Notes: generated from the sequence alone by a model not told the origin. A stretch of 13,664 bases of DNA from an uncultured Gammaproteobacteria bacterium (GCA_946885735.1 CAMPGW010000080.1:1-13664); one strand, 5' to 3'. Shown: positions 1 to 6,767, counted from the first letter of the stretch. Translations and numbers: made by a program.

Positions 1-2
1 TC

Positions 3-755
3 ATCGAAGGCATCACCGAATTCCTGCCGATCTCCAGCACCGGCCACCTGCTGATCGCCGAGCGCTGGCTCGGGCACCGCTCGCTGCTGTTCAACGTCGC
101 CATCCAGGCCGGGGCGATCCTCGCGGTCGTGCTGATCTATCGCGAGCGCCTGTGGGAATTGAGCAGCGGACTGCGCGCGCCGGAGAACCGCGACTACGCC
201 GGCAAGCTCGCCCTCGCCTTCGGCGTCACCGCGGTGCTCGGCGTGGCGGTGAAGCAGATGGGCTTCGAGTTGCCGGAGACGGTGGGGCCGATCGCCTGGG
301 CCCTGATCATCGGTGGCTTGGTGATGCTCGCCGCCGAGGCGATCGCCGCGCGTCGCGGCGGCGCCGGCGACCGCATCACCTGGACGGTGGCCGCGCTGGT
401 GGGCGTGGCGCAGGTGGTGGCGGGCGTATTCCCCGGCACCTCGCGCTCGGCGGCGGCCATCTTCGCCGCACTGCTGTTCGGCACCGGCAACCGCCTGGTG
501 GCGACCGAGTTCGCCTTCCTGGTCGGCATCCCGACCATGTTCGCCGCCACCGGCTACGAACTCGTGCACGTGCTGCGCACCGACGGCGCCGCCGGCGAGG
601 ACTGGGGCGGGCTGGCGGTGGCCTTCGTCACCTCGGCGGTCACCGCCTTCGTGGTGGTGAAGTGGCTGCTGGGCTACATCCAGACGCACCGGTTCACGGT
701 GTTCTCCTGGTATCGCATCGCCTTGGGCGTCGCGCTGCTGGCGTTCGCGACCTAG
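3..755 (+). CDS. uppP: Undecaprenyl-diphosphatase UppP (BacA), 5' partial
   Basis: Integral membrane enzyme that dephosphorylates undecaprenyl pyrophosphate to recycle the lipid carrier for peptidoglycan and other envelope polymers; family members also confer bacitracin tolerance. The reading frame is open from the first in-frame codon at 3, so the true start lies before the window; about 250 residues remain of a usual 265-275. The visible N-terminal part carries the family signature EGITEFLPISSTGHL (an active-site region with conserved Glu). The second signature, PGTSRS, is encoded near 433-450, where most homologues read PGVSRSG. Several hydrophobic membrane segments follow, ending at a TAG stop at 753-755. 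It is transcribed toward the neighbouring hydrolase gene; the two stop codons overlap. Identification is secure; only the start is missing. Confidence 0.96.
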   Translation: MEGITEFLPISSTGHLLIAERWLGHRSLLFNVAIQAGAILAVVLIYRERLWELSSGLRAPENRDYAGKLALAFGVTAVLGVAVKQMGFELPETVGPIAWALIIGGLVMLAAEAIAARRGGAGDRITWTVAALVGVAQVVAGVFPGTSRSAAAIFAALLFGTGNRLVATEFAFLVGIPTMFAATGYELVHVLRTDGAAGEDWGGLAVAFVTSAVTAFVVVKWLLGYIQTHRFTVFSWYRIALGVALLAFAT

Positions 756-1753
756 GCCGTCGCGGCGTCGGCCAGCGCCGCGTCCAGGCGCGCGGCCACC
801 CAGCGCTCGGCGAAGCCGCGCAGGCTCGCATCCTCGATGAAGCCGCAATGGCCGCCGTGCTCGGCGATCTCCAGGTGCGAATGCGCGGGCAGCTGCAGCG
901 CGTGCAGGGTGTCCACGGGAATGATCGGGTCGTCGGCGGCGGCGAGCACGCTCACCGGCACCTGCAGGCCGGACAGGCGCCCATTCGCCACCGCGTAGCC
1001 GTCGAAATAGTCCTCGACGCCACCCATCGTGGTGTGGCGTTCCACCAGCCAGCGCGTCAGGCCGCGCATGTCCTGCGCCAGCACGCGGTCGTCGAAGTCG
1101 TGGTCGCCGGGAAACAGCGCGCGCTTCTTGCGCAGCGAACCGCGCCACTTGCGCATGAAGTACCAGTGGTAGAAACCCGGACCGGTCTCCAGCGCCGTCA
1201 TCACCGCCGAGGGATCCACCGCCGGGCAGATCGCGGCGGCATGGCGCAGCGGGATGCCGGCCCCGGGCGCGGCCAGCGCGACCCGCAGCATGAAGTTGCC
1301 GCCCAGCGAATAGCCCGCACCGAGGAAGGCCGGTGACGGGAAGCGATCGGCGACCCAGCGCGCGGCGTGCACCACTTCCGCCAGCCGGCAGGAGTGGAAC
1401 AGGTCCTTGTTGAGGTGGTGGGTCTCGCCGTGGTCGCGGAAGTTGAGCCGGAACACGTCGAAGCCGCGCTCGAGCAGGCAGGCCGCGGTGTGCCGCATGT
1501 AGCCCGAATGCACGCTGCCTTCCCAGCCGTGCAGCAGCAGCACCAGCCCGCGCGGGTCGCGGCCCTCGACGCGCGTATGCAGGCCGAACAGGCGGATGCC
1601 GTCGCCGGCGTCGACGATGTGTTCCTCGGTGCGCGCGCCGGTGCGCTCGAGCGCGCGCAGGCCGCCGGCCTTGCGCATCGGCATCGAACTCAGCGCCGAC
1701 TGCAGGTGCGGGTTGCGCAGCCAGCGCGGCGCGCGGTAGCGGACGGCGCTCAT
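752..1753 (-). CDS. YheT-like alpha/beta hydrolase
   Basis: A 333-residue alpha/beta-hydrolase of the YheT/UPF0017 type (E. coli YheT is about 340 residues). Visible motifs are the family N-terminal NPHLQ (residues 14-18), the oxyanion-region HGWEGS (75-80), the nucleophile elbow GYSLGG with Ser149, an acid loop AAADDP with Asp274/275, and EHGGHCGF with His302, so the Ser-Asp-His triad looks intact. No signal peptide is visible, so it is probably cytosolic. The exact substrate is unknown; an esterase or lipase-like role is likely. ATG at 1753 is chosen because the family N-terminus begins there; the frame stays open to 1936 but that extension overlaps the acyltransferase gene. It starts 13 bases after the acyltransferase stop, so the two are probably co-transcribed. 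Confidence 0.9.
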   Translation of the reverse strand: MSAVRYRAPRWLRNPHLQSALSSMPMRKAGGLRALERTGARTEEHIVDAGDGIRLFGLHTRVEGRDPRGLVLLLHGWEGSVHSGYMRHTAACLLERGFDVFRLNFRDHGETHHLNKDLFHSCRLAEVVHAARWVADRFPSPAFLGAGYSLGGNFMLRVALAAPGAGIPLRHAAAICPAVDPSAVMTALETGPGFYHWYFMRKWRGSLRKKRALFPGDHDFDDRVLAQDMRGLTRWLVERHTTMGGVEDYFDGYAVANGRLSGLQVPVSVLAAADDPIIPVDTLHALQLPAHSHLEIAEHGGHCGFIEDASLRGFAERWVAARLDAALADAATA

Positions 1754-1766
1754 GTCGGCTCGCGCG

Positions 1767-2558
1767 TCACAACGCCATCGCCGACTGGATGCGCTCGCGC
1801 GAAAGTTCGGCCATGCGCCGGCGACCGTCCTCGGACACGCCGACCGGCTCCAGGAAGTGCACCTCGACCGTTCGCGCCGGCTCGCCCAGCAGGCGCCAGA
1901 AGTTCTGCAGGAAATTCTCGCGCGGTCGGAACGCAACGGTCGTCTGCGCGCGGCCGCCGGCGCCGTACTTCAGCGCCACCGGTTGCGCCGGCACCTGCGC
2001 CAGCACCGCCGGCTGGAAGATCCGTGCATGGAACACGCCGACCGCGCGGCCGTCGAGCGTGCGCCCTTCCGGGAACACCCCGATCGCCTTGCCCGCCTGC
2101 AGCCGTTGCAGCATCTGGTGCATCACGCCATGCAGCGAATCGTTGTCGCCGCGGTGGTGGTAGATGGTGCCGCCACGGCTGGCCAACCAGCCCACCAGCG
2201 GCCAGCGGGCGATCTCGGCCTTGGCGACGAAGCCGACCACGCGCTGGCTGTGCAGCAGGGTGATGTCGATCCAGCTGACGTGGTTGGCCACGAACAGCGC
2301 CGCGCCCGGCAAGGGCGTGCCGAAGCGGCGCACGCGCATCCCGAACAGCCGGACCATCATGCGCGACCAGGCGCGGATGGTGTGCGCGTCCAGCGACTCG
2401 CCGCCGACGCGCAGGCGCCGGCTGAGCGGGTTGATCATCAGCATGGTGATCGCCAACCCGACGGTGACGTGCAGCAGCAGGAAGGGCAGTCGCCAGGCAT
2501 AGCGCAGCGGCCGACGCCAGTCGGATGCACCCGGCGTCGTGTCGGCGTGGGAAACCAT
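1767..2558 (-). CDS. PlsC-like 1-acyl-sn-glycerol-3-phosphate acyltransferase
   Basis: A 263-residue acyltransferase of the PlsC/LPLAT family, expected to transfer an acyl chain to lysophosphatidic acid or a related lysolipid at the inner membrane. It shows a hydrophobic N-terminal segment (about residues 24-44), the catalytic HX4D motif as NHVSWID (His93, Asp98) and the substrate-binding FPEGR motif (162-166). Length and motif spacing fit the family. The start is ATG 2558; no clear Shine-Dalgarno is seen, but a -10-like CACAAT ends 7 bases before the ATG, so leaderless translation is possible. It lies 68 bases after the thioesterase stop and 13 bases before the hydrolase start. Substrate (canonical PlsC versus ornithine- or other lysolipid acyltransferase) cannot be decided here. 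Confidence 0.92.
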   Translation of the reverse strand: MVSHADTTPGASDWRRPLRYAWRLPFLLLHVTVGLAITMLMINPLSRRLRVGGESLDAHTIRAWSRMMVRLFGMRVRRFGTPLPGAALFVANHVSWIDITLLHSQRVVGFVAKAEIARWPLVGWLASRGGTIYHHRGDNDSLHGVMHQMLQRLQAGKAIGVFPEGRTLDGRAVGVFHARIFQPAVLAQVPAQPVALKYGAGGRAQTTVAFRPRENFLQNFWRLLGEPARTVEVHFLEPVGVSEDGRRRMAELSRERIQSAMAL

Positions 2559-2603
2559 GGCGTCGATTGTGCCCCAAGGCCGATGGAGCCGGTACTCGGC
2601 GCC

Positions 2604-2620
2604 GGCGGCGCGGCGCCGCC
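2604..2620 (-). other. Short GC-rich hairpin after thioesterase gene
   Basis: A perfect 7-base-pair inverted repeat with a 3-base loop begins 7 bases downstream of the thioesterase stop codon, in the 68-base gap before the acyltransferase gene. It has no T-tract, so it is not a classical intrinsic terminator. It might slow or partly attenuate transcription, or protect the 3' end, but in sequence this GC-rich it could be chance. Confidence 0.25.
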
Positions 2621-2626
2621 GCGTGT

Positions 2627-3064
2627 TCAGCCGTGGCGCACGGCGAGGGTCAGCCGCGAGGCGCAGACCAGCTTGCCCTGCTCGTTCTCGATGCGGATGT
2701 CCCAGACCTGGGTGCTGCGACCGACGTGCAGCGCGCGCGCCGTGCCGGTGACCACGCCCTCGCGCGCCGCGCGCACGTGGTTGCAGTTCAGCTCCAGGCC
2801 CACCGCCTGCTGGCGGCCCGGTTCGTCCAGGCACAGGTTGGCGGCATGGCTGGCCAGGGTCTCGGCGAGCACCGCGGAGGAGCCGCCGTGCAGCAAGCCG
2901 TAGGGCTGCAGCGTGCGCGCGTCCACCGGCATGGTGCCGCGCAGGAAATCCTCACCCTGCTCGGTCAGCACGATGCCCAGGCGCTCGATCACCGTGCCGG
3001 CGGCGAGCCGGTTCAGTTCCTCGATGCCGGGGCGGTGCTTGAAGGGGCCGCGGAGTTCGGCCAC
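2627..3064 (-). CDS. YdiI/PaaI-type hotdog-fold acyl-CoA thioesterase
   Basis: A 145-residue single hotdog-domain thioesterase that resembles E. coli YdiI (MenI), which hydrolyses 1,4-dihydroxy-2-naphthoyl-CoA and other aromatic acyl-CoAs. The diagnostic stretch MPVDARTLQPYGLLHGG (about residues 45-61) and the following LAET with the expected catalytic Glu68 are present, as are NCNHVRAAREG and STQVWDI further on. No ATG precedes the conserved region in frame after the upstream stop, so the GTG at 3064 is chosen; it lies 5 bases after the DUF1232 stop, which suggests translational coupling. The open frame extends to 3328 but there it only shadows the upstream gene. Whether the substrate is a menaquinone precursor or a fatty acyl-CoA is not shown. 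Confidence 0.88.
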   Translation of the reverse strand: MAELRGPFKHRPGIEELNRLAAGTVIERLGIVLTEQGEDFLRGTMPVDARTLQPYGLLHGGSSAVLAETLASHAANLCLDEPGRQQAVGLELNCNHVRAAREGVVTGTARALHVGRSTQVWDIRIENEQGKLVCASRLTLAVRHG

Positions 3065-3069
3065 GCCGT

Positions 3070-3678
3070 TCAGCGGATGCGCAGCAGGCCCGGGCGCCAG
3101 GCGCTGGTGTAACCACTGCGCGCGTAGCCGGAGCTGCTGCCGTAGCCGGTGCCCGCCTCGCGGGTGCGCTGGCGGTGCATGCGGTCCTGCAGCTCGTCGC
3201 GGCGCGCGCCCAGCCAGTCGGCGCGGCCGACCTGCGCGGGCTCCATGCCGCGGCGCTCGGCCTCGGTCTGGCGGAAGTCGCAGAACTCGTCGTAGGCGTC
3301 GATCTCGTGGCGAAGCTCGCGCACGCACAGCTCGATGGCGATGGCGTCGTCGAAGTAGCCGAGCACCGGCACGTTGTCCGGGATGATGTCCTTCGGGTCG
3401 GCGAAGTACACCAGGGCCGACAGCACGCGCTGGCGGTCCTCGTCCGGCAGCGCCCAGCCCTCGTCGCGGACCATGGCGATCAGCGCGTCGAGCTTGTCGA
3501 GCCGCTCCATGATGAAGTCGGGCAACTCCAGGCTGCCGGCGTCCAGCAGCAGCTTGCCGGCCGCCGCGGTGATCTCTTCCTGGGTCATGCTGCCGGCGGC
3601 GAAGGTGGCGGCCTTGATCGCGCTGGTGAAGTGTTCCAGGTCGCGGTCGGACAGTTCGAAGCTGATGGCGAGGGGCAT
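3070..3678 (-). CDS. DUF1232 (YkvA-type) protein
   Basis: A 202-residue protein with a central DUF1232/YkvA domain, recognised by SALVYFADPKDIIPDNVPVLGYFDD (residues 87-111) followed by a helix rich in charged residues. The function of this domain is not established; many members are small membrane-associated proteins, but this one is mostly soluble in appearance. The N-terminal 80 residues are helical and acidic. The C-terminal tail (about 175-195) is rich in Gly, Ser and Tyr and looks disordered. The start is ATG 3678, preceded by a plausible sigma70 promoter at 3715-3743 and by no strong Shine-Dalgarno. It is the first gene of a minus-strand block with the thioesterase (5-base gap), acyltransferase and hydrolase. 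Confidence 0.85.
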   Translation of the reverse strand: MPLAISFELSDRDLEHFTSAIKAATFAAGSMTQEEITAAAGKLLLDAGSLELPDFIMERLDKLDALIAMVRDEGWALPDEDRQRVLSALVYFADPKDIIPDNVPVLGYFDDAIAIELCVRELRHEIDAYDEFCDFRQTEAERRGMEPAQVGRADWLGARRDELQDRMHRQRTREAGTGYGSSSGYARSGYTSAWRPGLLRIR

Positions 3679-3714
3679 GGGGATGATCCGGAAGCGGGTC
3701 GGAGAAAGACGATC

Positions 3715-3743
3715 AGCCTAGGCGCGACGCCTGTCCCAGTCAA
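3715..3743 (-). promoter_or_regulatory. Sigma70-type promoter for the DUF1232 gene
   Basis: Reading on the minus strand there is a -35 TTGACT (3743-3738), a spacer of exactly 17 bases, and a -10 TAGGCT (3720-3715). The -35 matches consensus at 5 of 6 positions; the -10 keeps the T, A and final T. Initiation would fall near 3708, about 30 bases before the ATG at 3678. This could drive the whole minus-strand block down to 752. Confidence 0.5.
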
Positions 3744-3767
3744 TCTCAAGGCCCTCGTTACGGGCCT

Positions 3768-3907
3768 GCGGTGGGCGGTGCCGCCGGGTGGGGGTTTCCT
3801 GCGGTCGGGACTCAGCACGCCGCGTCCTGCCAGCTGAGTCCCGCCCGCTTGGCCATCCCTGGCCAAGCTCCTCCGGAAATCCCCCACCCGACGACACCGC
3901 CCACCGC
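3768..3907 (-). repeat. Structured inverted-repeat element, copy 1
   Basis: A 140-base element whose ends (3768-3799 and 3875-3907) are complementary over about 32 bases with two non-identities and one bulged base. Between the arms, read on the minus strand, are two hairpins. Hairpin A has an 8-bp stem GCTTGGCC/GGCCAAGC with loop AGGGAT (3868-3847). Hairpin B has an 11-bp perfect stem CGGGACTCAGC/GCTGAGTCCCG and a 16-base loop beginning TGGCAGGA (3843-3806). The whole would fold as a closed arm with two internal hairpins. Both arm non-identities (3781 with 3894, 3784 with 3891) become G.U pairs in a minus-strand RNA. No open frame or transposase is linked. It could be a repeat family, a structured RNA or a transcript-end element. 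Confidence 0.75.
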
Positions 3908-4062
3908 CGGAGACGGCTGAGGCTTTTCCTCGCAACCGCTGTCCACGCCTTCGCCCGTGATGCGCGACACCGATCGCCACGGATCACGCGAAGCCCCTCG
4001 CTCCGCTTCTTTTCAACAGCAAAGGGCATCGGGGCGAGCCGCGGAACTCCCGCCGCGGACGG

Positions 4063-4188
4063 GGCCTGTGGATGGGGGCTGGGTTTGCGCAGAAGGCCGG
4101 GCAGGGATGCCCGGCCGGTCGCGACTGAGTTGGCAGGAGCGGCCTACGCCGTCGCGATCAGCGCAAACCCAGCCCCCAGCCGCAGGCC
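4063..4188 (+). repeat. Structured inverted-repeat element, copy 2
   Basis: A 126-base element with 28-base complementary ends (4063-4090 and 4161-4188), of which the inner 18 pairs are perfect. Read on the plus strand, hairpin A has an 8-bp stem GGCCGGGC/GCCCGGCC with loop AGGGAT (4095-4116). Hairpin B pairs 4117-4125 with 4151-4159 and continues imperfectly toward a 15-base loop beginning TGGCAGGA (4131-4138). Order, loop sequences and the 3-base linker between the hairpins match copy 1, but the stems differ in sequence while remaining paired. It sits just beyond the stop of the PLD lipoprotein gene, so on the minus strand it could also act as a transcript-end hairpin; no T-tract is seen. 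Confidence 0.75.
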
Positions 4189-4205
4189 ACGCCGCACGCA
4201 AGGAC

Positions 4206-6041
4206 TCAAAGAATCGGAATGAAGCCCGCCCCGAACACCGTGAGGATGCGGGTGTAGATGGACTTCAGGGTCAGGTTGACCTCGGGGAAGTCCCCCACCG
4301 GCTCGTGGCAGTCGTAGAAGTTCGGCGCCGTCGGCAGCAGCGGCTCGCAGCCGGGCTTGAGCTCGAAGCTGGTGGCGTAGGGCAAGGGCCAGACGTCGAA
4401 GATCGGCAGCTTCTCCGAGAGCTTGCCGAGGTTGTAGTTGAGCTGCGCCACCACCGGCAGCTCCTCGCGCGGGGCGATGACCCAGGAATTGCCCGGGGCG
4501 ATGTCGCGACGGATGCTCTCGCCGAGCGCGCGTGCGAAGGCCGCGTCGTGGACCATCACCAGGCTCTCGGTATTGAAGTCGGCCGAGCGCGGGTCGAAGT
4601 TATGGCTGCCGACGATGCCGATGCGATCGTCCACCACCATGGACTTGGAGTGCAGGCCGATGCGCACGCCGGCGCGCTTGAGCGGCACGTAGCGGCGACC
4701 GCTGGCATCGCGCCGGGCGATACGCGGTGGCGGTGCCAGGCTCACGGCGGGTTCGGCGCCGACCGGCCGGTCCCAGGTGCCGGGCACGGTCAAATCCACC
4801 GGCATGTCCGCCGGGAAGGGCTTGTACTCGTAGATCTGGAAGCCGAGTTCGCGCAGGTACAGGCGTTTGTACTTGTGCGACATCGCATAGACGGGAAAGG
4901 CGTCGGTGGCCGCCAGCGAGTTGGTGGACACGATCACCGCAGGCGGTGAATCGCGCCGGTGCATGCGCCGGAACAACTGCCGCGCCGGTCGCGAGATCAC
5001 CAGGTAGGGGGTCTGCAGCAGCAGCTCGCGCTGGGTGGATTCGAGTGCGGCCAGCAGCGCCGCCGAGGCATCGGTGCGGCTTTGCGGCCCGAGGTCGTGC
5101 TTGGCTGGCAGGTCGCCGAAGAATTCGACGCGGCCGACCTGGAGCAGGTAAGGGCGCAGGCGCTCGAACACGCCGGCGCCGTCGGAGGCCAGTTCGGCCA
5201 GCGCGGCGGCGCGCGCGGCCCGTTCGTGCCGTTCGACCGGTGGCGGCCCGCGGTGCGCCAGCAGCACCCGCGCCACGTCGTCGAGCCGGTCCGGCGGCAG
5301 CGAGCGTTCGTCGCTCCAGAAGGCATCGAAGTTCGCCTTCATCGCCCGCGTCACCGGCCCGGCCACCAGCAGGTCGCGGTCGCGGTAGTTGTAGTCGTCC
5401 TTCCAGTCGAAGTACTCGTCCTGGACATTCCGGCCGCCGATGATCCCGACCCGCCCGTCCACCAGCATCAGCTTGTTGTGCATGCGCCGGTTGAGGTCGC
5501 GGAAGCGGAACACGATGCCGCCGGCGAACTCCAGCGGGCTGACCTTGGCCTGGCGGAAGATCGGGTTGTACAGGCGCAGCTCGAAGTTGCGGTGGAAGCC
5601 GGCCAGACGCGCCTGCAGCTCGGGGTCGGCCAGGCCGTTGAGCTGGTCCATCAGCAGGCGCACCTTCACCCCGCGCTGGGCGGCGGCGCGCAGCTCGTCG
5701 AGCACCAGCCGGCCGGAGTCGTCGCGGGCGAAGTGGAAGGTCTGCAGGTCGATGCTGTGGCGGGCGGCGCGGATCAGGTGGACGCGGGCGATCAGCGAAT
5801 CCTGGCCGCCGTCGAGCATGACCGTGCGGTGCCGCGGCGCCTGCGGCGTCGACTCGGCGTAGGCGGCGTCGCCAAGGGCGAGCAGCGGCGAGTCGATCGC
5901 GCAGCTTGCGCAGACCAGGTCGCTGCGCTGCGCGGCTTCGGCGTAGTCGGCGGCCTGCGCCTGCTCCTGGCGGCTGACGTGGGCGCAAGCACCCAGCAGC
6001 AACAGGTGTACGGCCAGCAGGCCGCGCAGCCAGGGGCTCAT
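4206..6041 (-). CDS. PLD-family lipoprotein (cardiolipin synthase/ClsC-like)
   Basis: A 611-residue member of the phospholipase D superfamily with two HKD catalytic motifs: HNKLMLVD (His188, Lys190, Asp195) and HSKSMVVD (His464, Lys466, Asp471), both intact. The N-terminus is a lipoprotein signal with lipobox LGAC (Cys19), so the mature protein should be anchored in the envelope facing the periplasm. Such proteins act as phosphatidyl transferases (ClsC/YmdC-like cardiolipin synthesis) or as phospholipases; which applies is not shown. Cysteines at 44, 47, 564 and 578 could form disulfides in the periplasm. The ATG at 6041 overlaps the preceding stop as ATGA, so translation is probably coupled to the parA-like/sixA operon. 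The structured element copy 2 lies just downstream of its stop. Confidence 0.92.
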   Translation of the reverse strand: MSPWLRGLLAVHLLLLGACAHVSRQEQAQAADYAEAAQRSDLVCASCAIDSPLLALGDAAYAESTPQAPRHRTVMLDGGQDSLIARVHLIRAARHSIDLQTFHFARDDSGRLVLDELRAAAQRGVKVRLLMDQLNGLADPELQARLAGFHRNFELRLYNPIFRQAKVSPLEFAGGIVFRFRDLNRRMHNKLMLVDGRVGIIGGRNVQDEYFDWKDDYNYRDRDLLVAGPVTRAMKANFDAFWSDERSLPPDRLDDVARVLLAHRGPPPVERHERAARAAALAELASDGAGVFERLRPYLLQVGRVEFFGDLPAKHDLGPQSRTDASAALLAALESTQRELLLQTPYLVISRPARQLFRRMHRRDSPPAVIVSTNSLAATDAFPVYAMSHKYKRLYLRELGFQIYEYKPFPADMPVDLTVPGTWDRPVGAEPAVSLAPPPRIARRDASGRRYVPLKRAGVRIGLHSKSMVVDDRIGIVGSHNFDPRSADFNTESLVMVHDAAFARALGESIRRDIAPGNSWVIAPREELPVVAQLNYNLGKLSEKLPIFDVWPLPYATSFELKPGCEPLLPTAPNFYDCHEPVGDFPEVNLTLKSIYTRILTVFGAGFIPIL

Positions 6042-6283
6042 GGCGCGGCCTCGCGCAGGCGCATGCGGAAGCGAACGTCCACCTGGTCGCGCACCAGCAC
6101 GCGGTATGCGCTCATTCCGAAGGCCTTGCGGCTGACACGTCCGTGCACCTGCAGATCGCAGTCGAGCCCGGGCCGGGCGCAGTCGGAAGGTAGCAGCAGG
6201 AAACTGACTGGGCGCCCAAGCCCGCGCAGGGCGGCGCCCAGCAGCAGGCTCAGCAGCGCGACCGGCGCCGCCCGCCCGAGCAT
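6038..6283 (-). CDS. Shortened YceI-like protein, possible remnant
   Basis: An 81-residue frame that resembles the start and the end of a YceI-family (polyisoprenoid-binding lipocalin-like) secreted protein with the middle missing. Residues 1-19 look like a signal peptide (Arg then a hydrophobic run APVALLSLLLGAAL). What follows, RGLGRPVSF, then a Cys-containing loop, then RVSRKAFGM and a final beta-strand stretch, resembles the last third of YceI proteins; a full member has about 190 residues. The frame starts 4 bases after the sixA stop and its own TGA overlaps the PLD start as ATGA, as expected for a gene within an operon. Either it is an internally deleted gene retained for coupling, or a genuine mini-protein. 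Family assignment is from motif memory and is moderate. Confidence 0.5.
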   Translation of the reverse strand: MLGRAAPVALLSLLLGAALRGLGRPVSFLLLPSDCARPGLDCDLQVHGRVSRKAFGMSAYRVLVRDQVDVRFRMRLREAAP

Positions 6284-6287
6284 GCGC

Positions 6288-6767
6288 TCATGGCCACCAG
6301 AACGCGGACAGCGTCGCGATGCCCGGCTCGAGCGGCGCGTCCGCGGGCAAGTCGAGCACGGCGATGCCGCCCGCGGGCATGCCGCGGAAATCGCCGGACT
6401 GCCCGTCCGCCAGCAGCGCGACGGTCTGTTCCAGCCCCGGGTTGTGGCCGACCAGCATGAGCGAGCGGACTTCGCGATGCTCGTCCGCCACTTCCAGCAG
6501 CGTGCCGGGCGTGGCCTCGTAGATGCGCGGTTCGGCGCGCTGTTCCAGGTAGCCGAGCGCCAGCAGCACCTGCTCGAGGGTCTGCAGGGTGCGGCGCGCG
6601 GGCGAGCACAGGATGCGGTCGGGGATATGGCCATGGGCCTTGAGCCAACGGCCCGCGGCCTCGGCTTCGGCCAGGCCTTCGCGCGACAGCGGGCGCTCGC
6701 GGTCGGTCTGGCCGGGCGAACCCGGCTCGGCATGCGCGTGGCGCAACAGGATGATCTGGCGGGTCAC
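6288..6767 (-). CDS. sixA: Phosphohistidine phosphatase SixA
   Basis: A 159-residue histidine phosphatase superfamily protein, close to E. coli SixA (161 residues), which removes phosphate from histidine of phosphotransfer proteins such as ArcB or PtsN-pathway partners. It shows the RHG-type motif LLRHAHAE (Arg9, His10), CSPARRT with Arg58 and the second catalytic His in VGHNPG (His108). It is cytosolic with no signal peptide. I choose the GTG at 6767 because AGGAAGG lies about 4-5 bases before it and its GTGA overlaps the parA-like stop; an upstream GTG at 6785 has no such site. It is the second gene of the parA-sixA-YceI-PLD operon. The phosphoprotein partner is unknown. Confidence 0.93.
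   Translation of the reverse strand: MTRQIILLRHAHAEPGSPGQTDRERPLSREGLAEAEAAGRWLKAHGHIPDRILCSPARRTLQTLEQVLLALGYLEQRAEPRIYEATPGTLLEVADEHREVRSLMLVGHNPGLEQTVALLADGQSGDFRGMPAGGIAVLDLPADAPLEPGIATLSAFWWP

Larger units (their letters stand above)
3679..4205. other. Gene-free 527-base region with two structured elements
   Basis: No supportable protein gene lies here; the open frames that cross it have no recognisable domain. It contains, from left to right, the promoter of the DUF1232 gene, an inverted-repeat element at 3768-3907, a 155-base spacer (3908-4062) in which I see only small hairpins (for example CCGCGG repeated at 4039-4044 and 4053-4058), and a second inverted-repeat element at 4063-4188. 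The second ends 17 bases short of the PLD lipoprotein stop codon. The two elements are related to each other and point in opposite directions. Confidence 0.75.

Noticed and set aside
152..1336. 394-codon open frame on the plus strand
   Set aside because: It overlaps uppP in another frame and is antisense to the hydrolase; the translation is Arg/Gly/His-rich without a domain.
1754..1936. N-terminal extension of the YheT-like hydrolase
   Set aside because: The added 61 residues fall inside the acyltransferase gene and are unlike any hydrolase N-terminus; the family start is at 1753.
3768..3907. Miniature inverted-repeat transposable element
   Set aside because: I could not find flanking direct repeats that would mark a target-site duplication, and the internal hairpins covary with copy 2, which a MITE would not require. 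It stays open as an alternative.
4063..4188. Structured element copy 2 as a plain intrinsic terminator of the PLD operon
   Set aside because: The stem is strong but no T-tract follows on either strand, and the matching multi-hairpin plan in copy 1 is more than a terminator needs. A role in 3'-end formation is not excluded.
3788..4222. 144-codon open frame on the plus strand in the gene-free region
   Set aside because: It crosses both inverted-repeat elements, and its translation has no recognisable domain.
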